Below, in pieces: positions 9,777-17,594 of a stretch of DNA of 64,000 bases. The notes under the pieces are model-generated. The model searched no databases, was not told the DNA's origin, and saw only the letters and a program-made list of their open reading frames with translations. The translations under genes and the position numbers were made by a program. Position 1 is the stretch's first letter, and each line of letters opens with the position of its first letter. This DNA is from an uncultured Flavobacteriales bacterium. Its GTDB lineage: Bacteria; Bacteroidota; Bacteroidia; CAIKAF01. The stretch covers positions 58,642-122,641 of the forward strand of contig CAIKAF010000024.1 in the NCBI GenBank assembly GCA_903825395.1, in the 5' to 3' direction.

Positions 9777-9784
9777 CAAAGGTA
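9777..9784 (-). promoter_or_regulatory. -7 promoter element upstream of the DUF6580 gene
   Basis: TACCTTTG on the minus strand, 19 nt before the ATG, in the gap between the BtuG-like gene and the DUF6580 gene. It suggests transcription independent of the riboswitch. Confidence 0.5.
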
Positions 9785-9838
9785 AGAAAAGTAGATTGAC
9801 CCCCGCTCTAAGTTTTCATAAGGCATGGGCTTTAAAAA

Positions 9839-10900
9839 TTAGGGGTTAACAGCAAAGCTAGACGGTGCGATTCCAGCAGTAAATCTGTTTTGAAATTCGC
9901 CTTGATTCGAGTAGATGGCCACCTCTGAAGCATTGGCAAAATCTCCAGCTTCACCTACAATCAAATCTCCATTTCTTGGATCTACTCCAATTCCATAAGC
10001 ATTTGCACCAGAAATTAATACTCCGACGGTTTCTAGTTGGGCATCTAAAAACCAGACATCTCCATCGAGAATAAAGTAACCGTAACGTCCGTCCGGTGAG
10101 GATACAGCACGTGTCGGATTTGCCTGGGCCTGGTCCAAAGTAATTTCGGTTGTGATGGTTCCTTGAGAATTCAGTTTCATCCAGCTGCCGTACGTGAATG
10201 ACCCTGTCCAATCTGGCTTTCCCCCATTCATTACCCAAATGGAGCCATTTAAGGCTAGGCAAGCCTGAGGGTAATCTCCAACTACAATATCAGTTTGTTT
10301 GTCGAATGGTTGTTCAGTAAGGACAGAAATGGTATTGCTAAATGAATTTGGAACATACAATTTGCCCTGATGTGCCAATAAAAATTCAGGTAGGGCCCCC
10401 ACTTCCACACTACCTTCAAATTGGCCGGATGTGGGGTTTATTTTCCGGACCTGCCCATTTCCGGAAAAGTTAACCCATTCACTTAGATAAAGGCCATTTT
10501 GGCCTTTAACAAGGTACCTGGGCAACTGCAAGGATTGAATGTCGCCGAGGTATTTCATGCTGAAGCGATTTAATATCAAAATCCGGTTGGAATTGTTGAG
10601 CACCAACCAGAGCAAACTGTCACTGGTATACATACTTTGCAGTACATCGCCGGTTATTAGACCTTGGTTTTCAACGGCAACCAAATCGCTGTTGTACCCA
10701 ACTCCCCCGAAGAAATGAAAACCGATACTGGCATTTGAATTGCCAAAGGCTCCCTCATTGCCGATGATGTAGCCCTCCTCGTAAGGCAATTTGACTTGAT
10801 TTTGTTCTGGATCGGTACAACCGCTACCGGAAAAAAGGGCTAAAAATATTAACGCGGATGCCGCTAAGGTTGATTGAGCAAGGTACGATGTGATTTGCAT
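9839..10900 (-). CDS. BtuG-like YncE-family surface lipoprotein
   Basis: This 353-residue lipoprotein has a lipobox at SGSGC (Cys about 28) and a body of repeated beta-propeller blades (for example YLVKGQNGLYLSEW, LLAHQGKLYVPNSFSNTISV, AVSSPDGRYGYFI). In Bacteroides, BtuG is a seven-bladed propeller that captures cobalamin on the cell surface and passes it to BtuB. Here the gene starts 3 nt after the stop of a TonB-dependent receptor that has a cobalamin riboswitch, so a BtuG-type role is a well-grounded inference. DUF5074/YncE assignment is from overall pattern; corrinoid-binding residues cannot be identified. Confidence 0.75.
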   Translation of the reverse strand: MQITSYLAQSTLAASALIFLALFSGSGCTDPEQNQVKLPYEEGYIIGNEGAFGNSNASIGFHFFGGVGYNSDLVAVENQGLITGDVLQSMYTSDSLLWLVLNNSNRILILNRFSMKYLGDIQSLQLPRYLVKGQNGLYLSEWVNFSGNGQVRKINPTSGQFEGSVEVGALPEFLLAHQGKLYVPNSFSNTISVLTEQPFDKQTDIVVGDYPQACLALNGSIWVMNGGKPDWTGSFTYGSWMKLNSQGTITTEITLDQAQANPTRAVSSPDGRYGYFILDGDVWFLDAQLETVGVLISGANAYGIGVDPRNGDLIVGEAGDFANASEVAIYSNQGEFQNRFTAGIAPSSFAVNP

Positions 10901-10903
10901 GGT

Positions 10904-12829
10904 TTAATTGGTTTTTGATTGGATTTGATATGTTAATTGAATGGAAAAATGCCGGCCGGGCTGTGGGCGCCGAAGTATCGTTTCAAACGATTGATTAGCA
11001 ATATTATGGCAATAAATACCCAAGCGGAAAAAGGATCCATTGTTCAGTGGAATTTGTCCTTGCATTCCAATATCAAAAAGCAGGTATTCGGGCAGGGTTT
11101 GCTGTTGGTCTTCAGAGGTAAATCGTTCCGAGGTATATTGGCCCATTAGGTTTAAGCCGATTTGAATGGGCATGCCCAATTTCCCGATTGTTTTGAATTT
11201 CTGCTGGACAACGAGCCCCGTTTGACCTTGATGGGTAGGCACATAGGCCCATGAATTTTTGCTGTTCACATCGCCGGCAAATTGGAAGTTGTGTTGCCCC
11301 CACACCTGAATCTGGCTTTTTTTTCCCTCATATTGCCATTCCAATCGGTTGGTTATTCCGTATTGCAATGAATTGGGCTGTTGGCTGGCCTCCCACAAAT
11401 TTCCCGAAGGAAGCCAAAGTATGTAATTGGTCATTTTTCCCCAATATCCCTTCCCATTCCAGCTGAACAGTCGGTTGTTTTTTTTCCATTTTATTTCAGA
11501 AAGCACTTCCAAGGTAAAACCTGTTTCCGGCAAAAGGTTGGGATTGCCTCCGGGCTTCCAGTACAGGTCATTAAGGCTGGCCCAACGGTAATGTTCTTTG
11601 TAGCTTAGACCGGGTTGAAAGCTTATCGATTTTACATTGAACAGGTGTCCCAAATACAGGCTACCCACGGGATTTAAATTTCCCATAGATGATAATGGTA
11701 ATCGAATGCTATAGTTGACCAACCAATTGCCTGGTCTGAATTGGCTTAGAAGGTAAGGTGAGTAGGTGTGTTTAAGCGGAATTCCTGCTGTATAATTGGT
11801 TTGAGTTGCCCAGGCCAAGAATTGTTCCCAGCCAAAGGTAGAGTTAAACCACTTTAATGGCATCCAGCGCATTTCGGCTCGAAGATGCCCTGCCAAGGAT
11901 TGAAATTGGGATTCCAATCCATCTTGCCTGTACACCAACGAATCGTTCAACAAGCCAATGTTTACCAATGCCTGCCAATGCCGATGTACATGCCAATCAA
12001 GGCGCTGCACCAGCCGAATCGAAAGGTCGTTTTGTCTTGCATTTTGGTGCTGACTGCCCATGGCTGCCGGTATTTCACGATGGGCTTGGCTAACCCATGC
12101 ATGCCAAGCGGCATGCAGCCGCCCAAACCGCTGTCCAAACCCTGCCATCAGGTCGTTTTTGAAGTACTTATTGTTGGTTTGTTCCACCTGTGGAAATCCG
12201 GGTTGAGAAAAATCGCGGAATTCAAAATTATTCCTAGACCATTGTTGCGATAGGCAGGCATAGCCCCAATTAAAATTCCCTTCAAATTGAACTGCCCATT
12301 GCCCGGCCAGCCCCCCAAAACTACGGGCTTGCAATCCCCATTGAACTTTCCATCCCGGTTGGTTTAGGTTTAAAGGACCAGTTTCTACCAAGATCAAACC
12401 TCCACTTCCTCCGCTACCCCAACGTCCTACTTCCCCGCCTTCCAACATTTGAATTCGCTGAATGGCTATACTTGGCAACAGCGATAGGTCGGCTTGCCCT
12501 GCAGACAAATAGTTCAACGGGATTCCTTCCCAAACCAAGGAACTGCGTGAGGCTCCCATTCCACGGAATGAAACGGAGCCTAATATGCCTGGACCGTAGC
12601 TGCGGACCTGAGCAGTAGATTGATAACTTAAAGCTGTGGCTACATCCCAATGTGCCAATTGATTTAACTGCTCTTTGTTCAGTTGCAGCTGTCCGGGTTG
12701 ATCTAAATGGAAGCCCCGGACATAGGAAAATTCATAGCGTCCCAGCAGAATATGGACGGTATCCTGTTGGGCATGGGCTAAAGAAACAAGACAAGAAAGC
12801 CACAAGACGGACTTTACCCATGGATTCAT
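10904..12829 (-). CDS. btuB: TonB-dependent outer-membrane cobalamin receptor
   Basis: This 641-residue outer-membrane receptor imports cobalamin or another corrinoid using TonB energy. A signal peptide ends near AHAQ. The plug domain is visible (about 55-160): VRSYGPGILGSVSFRGMGAS, then GIPLNYLSAGQADLSLLP and GRWGSGGSGGLILVET. The remainder is a beta barrel ending RRPQPGRHFSIQLTYQI. I start at the ATG 12827-12829, which gives a clean signal peptide, instead of the upstream GTG at 12850, which lies inside a hairpin. The substrate call rests on the cobalamin riboswitch directly upstream and the BtuG-like partner 3 nt downstream. Confidence 0.85.
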   Translation of the reverse strand: MNPWVKSVLWLSCLVSLAHAQQDTVHILLGRYEFSYVRGFHLDQPGQLQLNKEQLNQLAHWDVATALSYQSTAQVRSYGPGILGSVSFRGMGASRSSLVWEGIPLNYLSAGQADLSLLPSIAIQRIQMLEGGEVGRWGSGGSGGLILVETGPLNLNQPGWKVQWGLQARSFGGLAGQWAVQFEGNFNWGYACLSQQWSRNNFEFRDFSQPGFPQVEQTNNKYFKNDLMAGFGQRFGRLHAAWHAWVSQAHREIPAAMGSQHQNARQNDLSIRLVQRLDWHVHRHWQALVNIGLLNDSLVYRQDGLESQFQSLAGHLRAEMRWMPLKWFNSTFGWEQFLAWATQTNYTAGIPLKHTYSPYLLSQFRPGNWLVNYSIRLPLSSMGNLNPVGSLYLGHLFNVKSISFQPGLSYKEHYRWASLNDLYWKPGGNPNLLPETGFTLEVLSEIKWKKNNRLFSWNGKGYWGKMTNYILWLPSGNLWEASQQPNSLQYGITNRLEWQYEGKKSQIQVWGQHNFQFAGDVNSKNSWAYVPTHQGQTGLVVQQKFKTIGKLGMPIQIGLNLMGQYTSERFTSEDQQQTLPEYLLFDIGMQGQIPLNNGSFFRLGIYCHNIANQSFETILRRPQPGRHFSIQLTYQIQSKTN

Positions 12830-12843
12830 AAGAAAATGCCTTA

Positions 12844-12865
12844 GGTGCACACCCCCCGGTGCACG
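12844..12865 (-). promoter_or_regulatory. Hairpin between riboswitch and btuB start
   Basis: On the minus strand GTGCACC, a G-run and GGTGTGCACC form a hairpin just after the riboswitch and about 15 nt before the ATG, followed by CTAAGG, a possible ribosome site. It is a candidate expression platform acting on translation or transcription. No T-run follows, so a simple intrinsic terminator is unlikely. Confidence 0.45.
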
Positions 12866-12867
12866 AT

Positions 12868-13003
12868 CGGTTAGGCTGGCAGGTCTCCTGGCTTTTTCCC
12901 TGTCGGCGGCCTTCCCATTTCATCGAAACAGTGGCTGAGGAAACCGACGCTTATCGGAAATTACAGTTGCGGGGACAGCTTGTGCTTTTCACAATTCCCT
13001 TTT
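12868..13003 (-). promoter_or_regulatory. Cobalamin (B12) riboswitch
   Basis: The minus strand contains, in order, AAGGGAATTGTGAAAAGCAC, ACAGCTGTCCCCGCAACTGT, the B12 box AGCCACTG (near 12935), GGGAAGGCCGCC and the closing GCCAGGAGACCTGCC (near 12877-12892). These are the conserved blocks of the cobalamin riboswitch in the right order and spacing. It should switch off btuB and the btuG-like gene when adenosylcobalamin or a related corrinoid is plentiful. A -7 element lies about 30 nt upstream. Confidence 0.95.
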
Positions 13004-13033
13004 CATTTTGCCCGTAAGCAAAACACCAGCTTT

Positions 13034-13041
13034 CAAAAGTA
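13034..13041 (-). promoter_or_regulatory. -7 promoter element of the riboswitch transcript
   Basis: TACTTTTG on the minus strand fits TAnnTTTG and lies about 30 nt before the first conserved block of the cobalamin riboswitch. The stretch 13042-13412 beyond it is AT-rich; I see no gene or convincing site there. Confidence 0.6.
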
Positions 13042-13412
13042 AGCTTTTTTCGTTGCTCAGGAAAATAATTTTCCATTTGATGAATAAGGTTAAAAGATAG
13101 AGATACCTATTTTAAGGTATGTGCGACTTTATAACCATCAAGTTTTTAAACAATTGGAATTTGTCCGCTTTATTAGGGGCAAACCTGCCATTTTTTAAAA
13201 GGCCATTTGTAGGTTGGCATGATTAATAAATAGTCCTGGAGCATTAAAAATACTGTATGCTTAAGGTCTATCCACCAATTACTTTTCCATTGAATAGTGA
13301 ATAATCCTAACCTGTGAATTTGGCTGAATATCTTTATTCGAAGATCTTTAATTAGATGTGGTCTCAGTATCGTTTGTTCATGCAACAAAAAAAATGGTTT
13401 TAAATTCTGTCC

Positions 13413-13860
13413 CCCCTTGAAACTTTGAAAATACTCCCGTAAATTTGTAGTTCATCGATGAAGTGTTAAAATAAAAACTTCGTCACGTATTGGGGTGGCG
13501 AAGAAAAGTTAGGGAACTTTTTGGAGTGAACTACGGGAATTTGGTTGAGCTGAAAAGTGAAACTGGGTTCGCCTTGGGGAGTCTCAGAAAAGCTTTCTGA
13601 ATCGTGCAAAGGCAACTTTGCTGATGCAGGAAGCGGGAGCATGGGAATGAGACGGGATGAACTGGCAAATTCATCCATTTCAAGAGAGGAAGAGGAAGAA
13701 GGAAAGGAGGATAAAACGAATTTCAAGATTCCTTTTAATGCAGGAAATGATTTGCGACCCGAAGGGCGCGAGGCAACCTTTTTTGGGTTTGCTAAAGCGC
13801 AGCCTTCAGGAAATCGCTATTTGTATAAGCCGCAACCCACTTCCCGGGAAATTCCCTCCC
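13413..13860 (+). ncRNA. Putative structured ncRNA, copy A of a two-member family
   Basis: This intergenic element is alignable along its length with 25463-25925. It opens with a promoter (TTG 13417-13419, 20-nt spacer, TAAATTTG 13440-13447). Hairpin 1 (13478-13503) is CTTCGTCAC/GTGGCGAAG with loop GTATTGGG. A hairpin GTAGTTCA/TGAACTAC encloses it. TGGGGAGTCTCAGAAA is shared exactly. Hairpin 2 is GCAAAG-GCAA-CTTTGC (13606-13621), a GNRA loop. Then come GGAAGCGGGA, ATGAGACGGG and a purine-rich run, ending near CCCGGGAAATTCCC (13843-13856). Reading frames inside are not kept between copies because of indels, so coding is unlikely. Transcript ends and function are unknown. Confidence 0.5.
13417..13447 (+). 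promoter_or_regulatory. Promoter of putative ncRNA copy A
   Basis: TTG (13417-13419) and TAAATTTG (13440-13447) are separated by exactly 20 nt and followed by TAGTTCA. Copy B has the same TTGAAACT block, the same spacer length and the same TAGTTCA, so promoter conservation extends over both boxes. Confidence 0.6.
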
Positions 13861-13977
13861 CTTAAAGCCCCCAACCCAAAACCCCTCACAAAAATGCCTT
13901 GCAGTGCCCATTCCCCTTCTAATTGCAACATCCAATCTCCAAATCAACACCCCATATTTTGAACACCTCATTTATAG

Positions 13978-14137
13978 TCTTGAGCCGCTCGCGGCAGGGA
14001 TTGAACGGGTAAGCACGCAAGGGTGCCGACGGTAGACGCTGCGCGGCGAGGAGGCGACTTTAGGAGCCACCGCAGCCCGCTTGCGTCCCGTTCGGCAACC
14101 GCGGACTTGCCCGAGAAAGCCCGGCAGCCGCCCAAAA
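13978..14137 (+). repeat. GC-rich folded repeat, copy E1
   Basis: This is one of six intergenic elements in the window. The core hairpin GGCGACTTTAGGAGCC (14053-14068) has the layout 3 bp, GA/GA, C-G, loop UUUA. It sits in a larger stem with arms GAACGGG (14003-14009) and CCCGTTC (14087-14093). The ends are GC-rich (GGCAG...CAGCCGCCC). It lies between putative ncRNA A and the MarR gene. Base composition is far more GC-rich than the flanks. Confidence 0.7.
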
Positions 14138-14169
14138 ATTCCACACCTTCCCAAGCCATTTTAAATCCT

Positions 14170-14177
14170 TATTTTTG
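14170..14177 (+). promoter_or_regulatory. -7 promoter element of the MarR gene
   Basis: TATTTTTG fits TAnnTTTG and ends 6 nt before the ATG at 14184, leaving almost no leader. It supports the ATG over the upstream in-frame TTG at 14175, which overlaps the element. Confidence 0.55.
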
Positions 14178-14183
14178 CATGGT

Positions 14184-14639
14184 ATGCCAAGCATTGAAGA
14201 AGAAATTAAACAGAAAGCGTTTCTGAGCGAACAGGCGAAGGCCACCATAAATTTGTTGTTCACAGCAAACTGGTTGCAAACGAAAATCAGTGCAGTTTTA
14301 AGACCCTACAACTTATCTCCAGAACAGTTTAATGTGCTCCGTATTCTCAATGGAAGTCATCCCAATGCGATGTGTCAAAAGGATATTTTGAGTCGTATGA
14401 TTGCGCCAAAATCGAATCTGACCCTTATTATTGGAAGATTGAAAGATAAACGATGGGTGGAGGTCAACCGGGCCTGCCACGACAAGCGGGAATACAGCAT
14501 TTCAATCACCTCTGAAGCTAGAACTGTTTTGGAAGAAATCAACCAACTCTTAATTCAGAATGAGCCATCTTCGCTGCCGTTAGACACAATTGAGGCTCAG
14601 ACCTTAAATTTACTGCTGGAAAAAATTCGAAATGCCTAA
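14184..14639 (+). CDS. MarR family transcriptional regulator
   Basis: This 151-residue protein is a winged-helix DNA-binding repressor or activator of the MarR type, normally a dimer. The N-terminal helices are followed by LSPEQFNVLRILNGSHPNA, the recognition region QKDILSRMIAPKSNLTLIIG (about 66-85) and the wing with CHDKREYSISIT (about 98-109), where the D.R/K of the wing tip is seen as DKRE. The start ATG 14184 is preferred because the -7 promoter element ends 6 nt upstream. The gene is convergent with a cytochrome c peroxidase gene one base away. The regulated targets and ligand are not evident. Confidence 0.88.
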   Translation: MPSIEEEIKQKAFLSEQAKATINLLFTANWLQTKISAVLRPYNLSPEQFNVLRILNGSHPNAMCQKDILSRMIAPKSNLTLIIGRLKDKRWVEVNRACHDKREYSISITSEARTVLEEINQLLIQNEPSSLPLDTIEAQTLNLLLEKIRNA

Positions 14640-14640
14640 A

Positions 14641-15681
14641 TTAGGGTGCGGAAAAAGCAGGATTGGTTAAAAATTCCTGGTCGGTCAACGTCAATAAAAA
14701 GGCAATTAAGGCTTCTTTATCTTGGGCACTCAAATTTAGCCCCGTTCCTACATGCTTCATTAATGGATCTATGGTAGAGGAGGGGTGTCCTCCCATGTCA
14801 TAATGGTTGATAACTTCTTGAAGGGTGGAAAACCGACCATCGTGCATATAGGGAGCAGTTTGGGCGATGTTGCGCAAGGTCGGCACCTTGAAGGCTCCGA
14901 TTAAATTAGGGTTGGCAACAATTCCTCCAAGACCAGAATCCTGAAACTCTCCTTCTTTATCAAGGCCATTGTTCATGAAACTGAAGGTGGTGAATTGAAA
15001 TCGTTCTTCGAAGGGATGGCAATGAAAGCAATCGGCAGCTTCGGTAGAATACAGGTTCATGCCGTGCAACTCTAAAGGGCTTAGAGCAGCTTGTCCAAGT
15101 ATATATTTGTCAAATCGTGAGTTACCTGAAATCAGGGTACGTAAAAATTGTGCAAGTGCTTTCGTTATATGTGTTGAATCGATGTAATCCGTTCCGAAGG
15201 CTTGCTGGAATAAGTTGGGATATTCTTGGTGTTGATTTAGCCGTTCCATGGCGGTATGCCAAGGCAAATTCATTTCAATGGGGTTGGGAACCGGTTCAAG
15301 CAATTGTTCCTCTATAGAAAATGCACGTCCATCCCAAAATAAGCGGTTGTGGTAAGCCAAATTGACCAATGCCATGGCGTTCCGATTCCCTTTTGCTCCG
15401 GTAATTCCAGTACTAACTGCCGTAGATTCAACAAAAGACAAACTCTGTTGATGGCAACTGGAGCAGGATTGGCTAAAGTCCGCCGATAAAATCGGATCAT
15501 AAAATAGTTTTCGCCCTAAGGCTACTCCTTCAACCGTTAGGGGATTATCGTGTGGGATTTTCGGTTCCGAAAAGTGTGGAGGAAGCTGAAGGCTGTAGGG
15601 AGTAGGAGCGTAGGGCTCTTCGGAACAGGAGGTGAATCCTATCCCAATCAGACTTATCCCCAAAATGGCCCGCTTAAGCAT
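14641..15681 (-). CDS. Di-heme cytochrome c peroxidase / MauG family lipoprotein
   Basis: This 346-residue exported protein reduces hydrogen peroxide in the periplasm, or acts as a MauG-like oxidase, using two c-type hemes. The heme sites are CSSCH (residues 73-77) and CFHCH (218-222). Other family marks are LGRKLFYDPILS (about 55-66), FWDGRA and VPTLRNIAQTAPYMHDGRF (about 266-284). The N-terminus has a lipobox-like FTSC at about residue 19, so it is probably a lipoprotein. It converges on the MarR gene with a one-base gap and leaves 9 bp to the following DUF7935-like gene. The electron donor is unknown. Confidence 0.9.
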   Translation of the reverse strand: MLKRAILGISLIGIGFTSCSEEPYAPTPYSLQLPPHFSEPKIPHDNPLTVEGVALGRKLFYDPILSADFSQSCSSCHQQSLSFVESTAVSTGITGAKGNRNAMALVNLAYHNRLFWDGRAFSIEEQLLEPVPNPIEMNLPWHTAMERLNQHQEYPNLFQQAFGTDYIDSTHITKALAQFLRTLISGNSRFDKYILGQAALSPLELHGMNLYSTEAADCFHCHPFEERFQFTTFSFMNNGLDKEGEFQDSGLGGIVANPNLIGAFKVPTLRNIAQTAPYMHDGRFSTLQEVINHYDMGGHPSSTIDPLMKHVGTGLNLSAQDKEALIAFLLTLTDQEFLTNPAFSAP

Positions 15682-15690
15682 ATACTTTCT

Positions 15691-16221
15691 TTAATACAAG
15701 GTACGGCTTTCTCGCTTAATGGCATCGATAGCAACCTGAGCAGGGATATTTTCAATTTCCATGACCACCTCCAATACCTTTCGAACCAATTCTATGGAAG
15801 GTGCTTGGGGTGAAACTTGGGATGCAGCTACATTTATCATTTTCACGCTTTCTTCTTTGGCTTTCTTTATGGCTTCCCAAAGACCTCTTGAAAGGTAAAT
15901 TTGTTGAGTTAAATTGTGGTCGTATTCTTGTTTTATAGCGCTTAGCATCTCAAGGTGCAATTCTCCTGCCGTAGGTTTCAGTCCGTTCATGCGCATGGCG
16001 AGGTGGGCCGGGTGAATGCGTTCCATGAGCAAAACAACCCGTTCATACGCTTGCAACCTTAAAGGAGTGATGGATTGTTGGTTTAAGCGGCGGATATCCA
16101 TACTTTCTTTACGCAATTGATGTTCCAAAAATTGCTTCATTATCATGTAGATGGTTATGAAGGCAACGATGGCGGGCATCGAATATTTGACAATTTCTAT
16201 GAATAGGTCTGCGGCTTCCAT
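15691..16221 (-). CDS. DUF7935-like single-pass membrane protein
   Basis: This 176-residue protein has one N-terminal transmembrane segment (IVKYSMPAIVAFITIYMIM, about 9-27) and a helical cytoplasmic body. The body contains LRLQAYERVVLLMERIHPA and EIENIPAQVAIDAIKRE, typical of the Bacteroidota DUF7935 group of unknown function. I choose the ATG at 16219-16221, which gives a short N-terminus before the membrane segment; the longer frame adds 18 unlikely residues. It lies directly upstream of the peroxidase gene on the same strand (9 bp gap), so the two are probably co-transcribed. Confidence 0.6.
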   Translation of the reverse strand: MEAADLFIEIVKYSMPAIVAFITIYMIMKQFLEHQLRKESMDIRRLNQQSITPLRLQAYERVVLLMERIHPAHLAMRMNGLKPTAGELHLEMLSAIKQEYDHNLTQQIYLSRGLWEAIKKAKEESVKMINVAASQVSPQAPSIELVRKVLEVVMEIENIPAQVAIDAIKRESRTLY

Positions 16222-16385
16222 ATCGTAAATACGGCGTTTTTTTGAGTTTATAGATGCAAAGGTAATACAGTACAACCAAAGTTAGGCTTTTGTTTCATGG
16301 CTTGACTCAAGTGCTTCGGGTTAGGGCATCTTAAATGCGTTTATTTTTTTTCACCTTTGTTGTAGCAAAACAACACGAAAAAGGA

Positions 16386-17594
16386 ATGAATCGGAATTTT
16401 GTGGCCAAACGGGTTGAAACCATGGCTGAGTCAGAAACCTTAGCCATGGCTCGGAAAAGCCGAGAGTTAAAAGCCTTGGGGAAAGACATTATTAGTTTGT
16501 CGTTGGGTGAGCCCGATTTTGATACTCCTGAGTTTATTAAGGCAGCAGGCATAGAGGCTATAAAAGACAATCACTCGCACTATACTCCTGTTCAAGGGTA
16601 TGCGGATTTGTTGGATGCCATATCTGTAAAGTTGAAGCGGGATCAGGGGTTGGATTATGGTCCTAAGCAGATTGTGGCCTCAAATGGAGCCAAGCAAAGC
16701 ATAGCTAATCTGTGCTTAGCGGTATTGAATCCTGGCGATGAGGTCTTGGTGCCGGCACCCTATTGGGTAAGTTACCGTGAAATTATTCGATTGGCGGGGG
16801 CTGTTCCTATTGAATTATCAGCCGGCCACGCTTCAGGGTTTAAGGTTACAGCCCAGCAGTTGGAATCGGCAATTGGTTCCAAAACCAAAATGCTGATGTT
16901 CAGTTCCCCCTGCAATCCAACAGGTTCAATGTTGACGGAGGCTGAACTTCGTGAATGGGCGGAAATGCTGCAGAAGTATCCTTCCATTTTGGTGGTTTCA
17001 GATGAAATTTATGAGCATATTGCCTTTGATCAGCCCCATCTTAGTATTGCTACTATGCCGGGTATGTATGACAGAACGGTAATTGTAAATGGAATGAGCA
17101 AAGGATTTGCCATGACGGGTTGGAGGTTGGGATATTTGGCTGGGCCGGCAGATGTAATTGATGCTTGCTTGAAAATTCAGGGGCAGTTAACCTCTGCTCC
17201 TTCTTCCATAGCTCAAAAAGCAGCCATTCCTGGTTTGTTGGCGGAACCTTCGGCCATAGGATTTATGGTTGATGCCTTTAAAGATAGGCGCGATAAGATG
17301 TATGCGGCAATCAAAACCATTCCAGGTTTTGTGTTGTCTAAGCCTCCTGGAGCATTTTATTTGTTCCCAGATATTTCAGAATGCCTACGTTGGAGTTGGG
17401 ATGGGAAGGATATTAAGGATGCGCAAGATTTTTGTAGCCTCATGTTAGAAGAGGCGGGAGTTGCGATGGTGCCTGGTGATGCTTTTGGGGCCCCCGGTTG
17501 CGTGCGCCTTTCCTATGCTGCAGATTGGCCAATTTTGGAAGATGCTGTCCGCCGTATTCAACATGTGATAGAACGATACCATGCCATTGGCTAA
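16386..17594 (+). CDS. aspC: Pyridoxal-phosphate aspartate/aromatic aminotransferase (class I)
   Basis: This 402-residue cytoplasmic enzyme transfers amino groups between aspartate (or a similar amino acid) and 2-oxoglutarate. Family marks are ISLSLGEPDFDTP (about 37-49), HYTPVQGYADLLDA, SSPCNPTGSML and SDEIYEH. The PLP lysine is in NGMSKGFAMTGWRLGY (about 237-252), and the carboxylate-binding arginine is probably in CVRLSYA near the C-terminus. The start at 16386 follows AAAAAGGA, a weak ribosome site, and matches the family N-terminus (FVAKRVETMAES). The last 14 nt overlap the trkH-like gene. Exact amino acid preference is not readable. Confidence 0.88.
   Translation: MNRNFVAKRVETMAESETLAMARKSRELKALGKDIISLSLGEPDFDTPEFIKAAGIEAIKDNHSHYTPVQGYADLLDAISVKLKRDQGLDYGPKQIVASNGAKQSIANLCLAVLNPGDEVLVPAPYWVSYREIIRLAGAVPIELSAGHASGFKVTAQQLESAIGSKTKMLMFSSPCNPTGSMLTEAELREWAEMLQKYPSILVVSDEIYEHIAFDQPHLSIATMPGMYDRTVIVNGMSKGFAMTGWRLGYLAGPADVIDACLKIQGQLTSAPSSIAQKAAIPGLLAEPSAIGFMVDAFKDRRDKMYAAIKTIPGFVLSKPPGAFYLFPDISECLRWSWDGKDIKDAQDFCSLMLEEAGVAMVPGDAFGAPGCVRLSYAADWPILEDAVRRIQHVIERYHAIG

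Noticed and set aside
13173..13388. 71-codon minus-strand frame
   Set aside because: AT-rich region, no -7 element or ribosome site before it and no recognisable family; probably chance.
13413..13860. Could copy A be 6S RNA, tmRNA or RNase P RNA?
   Set aside because: The conserved words of tmRNA (ATGGATTCGACAGG) and RNase P (GAGGAAAGTCC) are missing, and there is a second diverged copy, unlike these single-copy RNAs. 6S cannot be excluded fully, but the long central bubble is not evident.
13557..13962. Plus-strand frames of about 100 codons inside putative ncRNA A
   Set aside because: The homologous copy B has indels that break the same frames, and the predicted peptides have no shared reading beyond short nucleotide-conserved blocks.
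13978..14137. Could the folded repeats be integron attC sites?
   Set aside because: The stems are variable as in attC, but GTTRRRY/RYYYAAC triplets are not at the ends and no integrase or cassette array is seen.
16335..16385. Upstream in-frame start of the aminotransferase
   Set aside because: The extra 17 residues (MRLFFFTFVV...) have no family counterpart, and a ribosome-site-like AAAAAGGA precedes the ATG at 16386.
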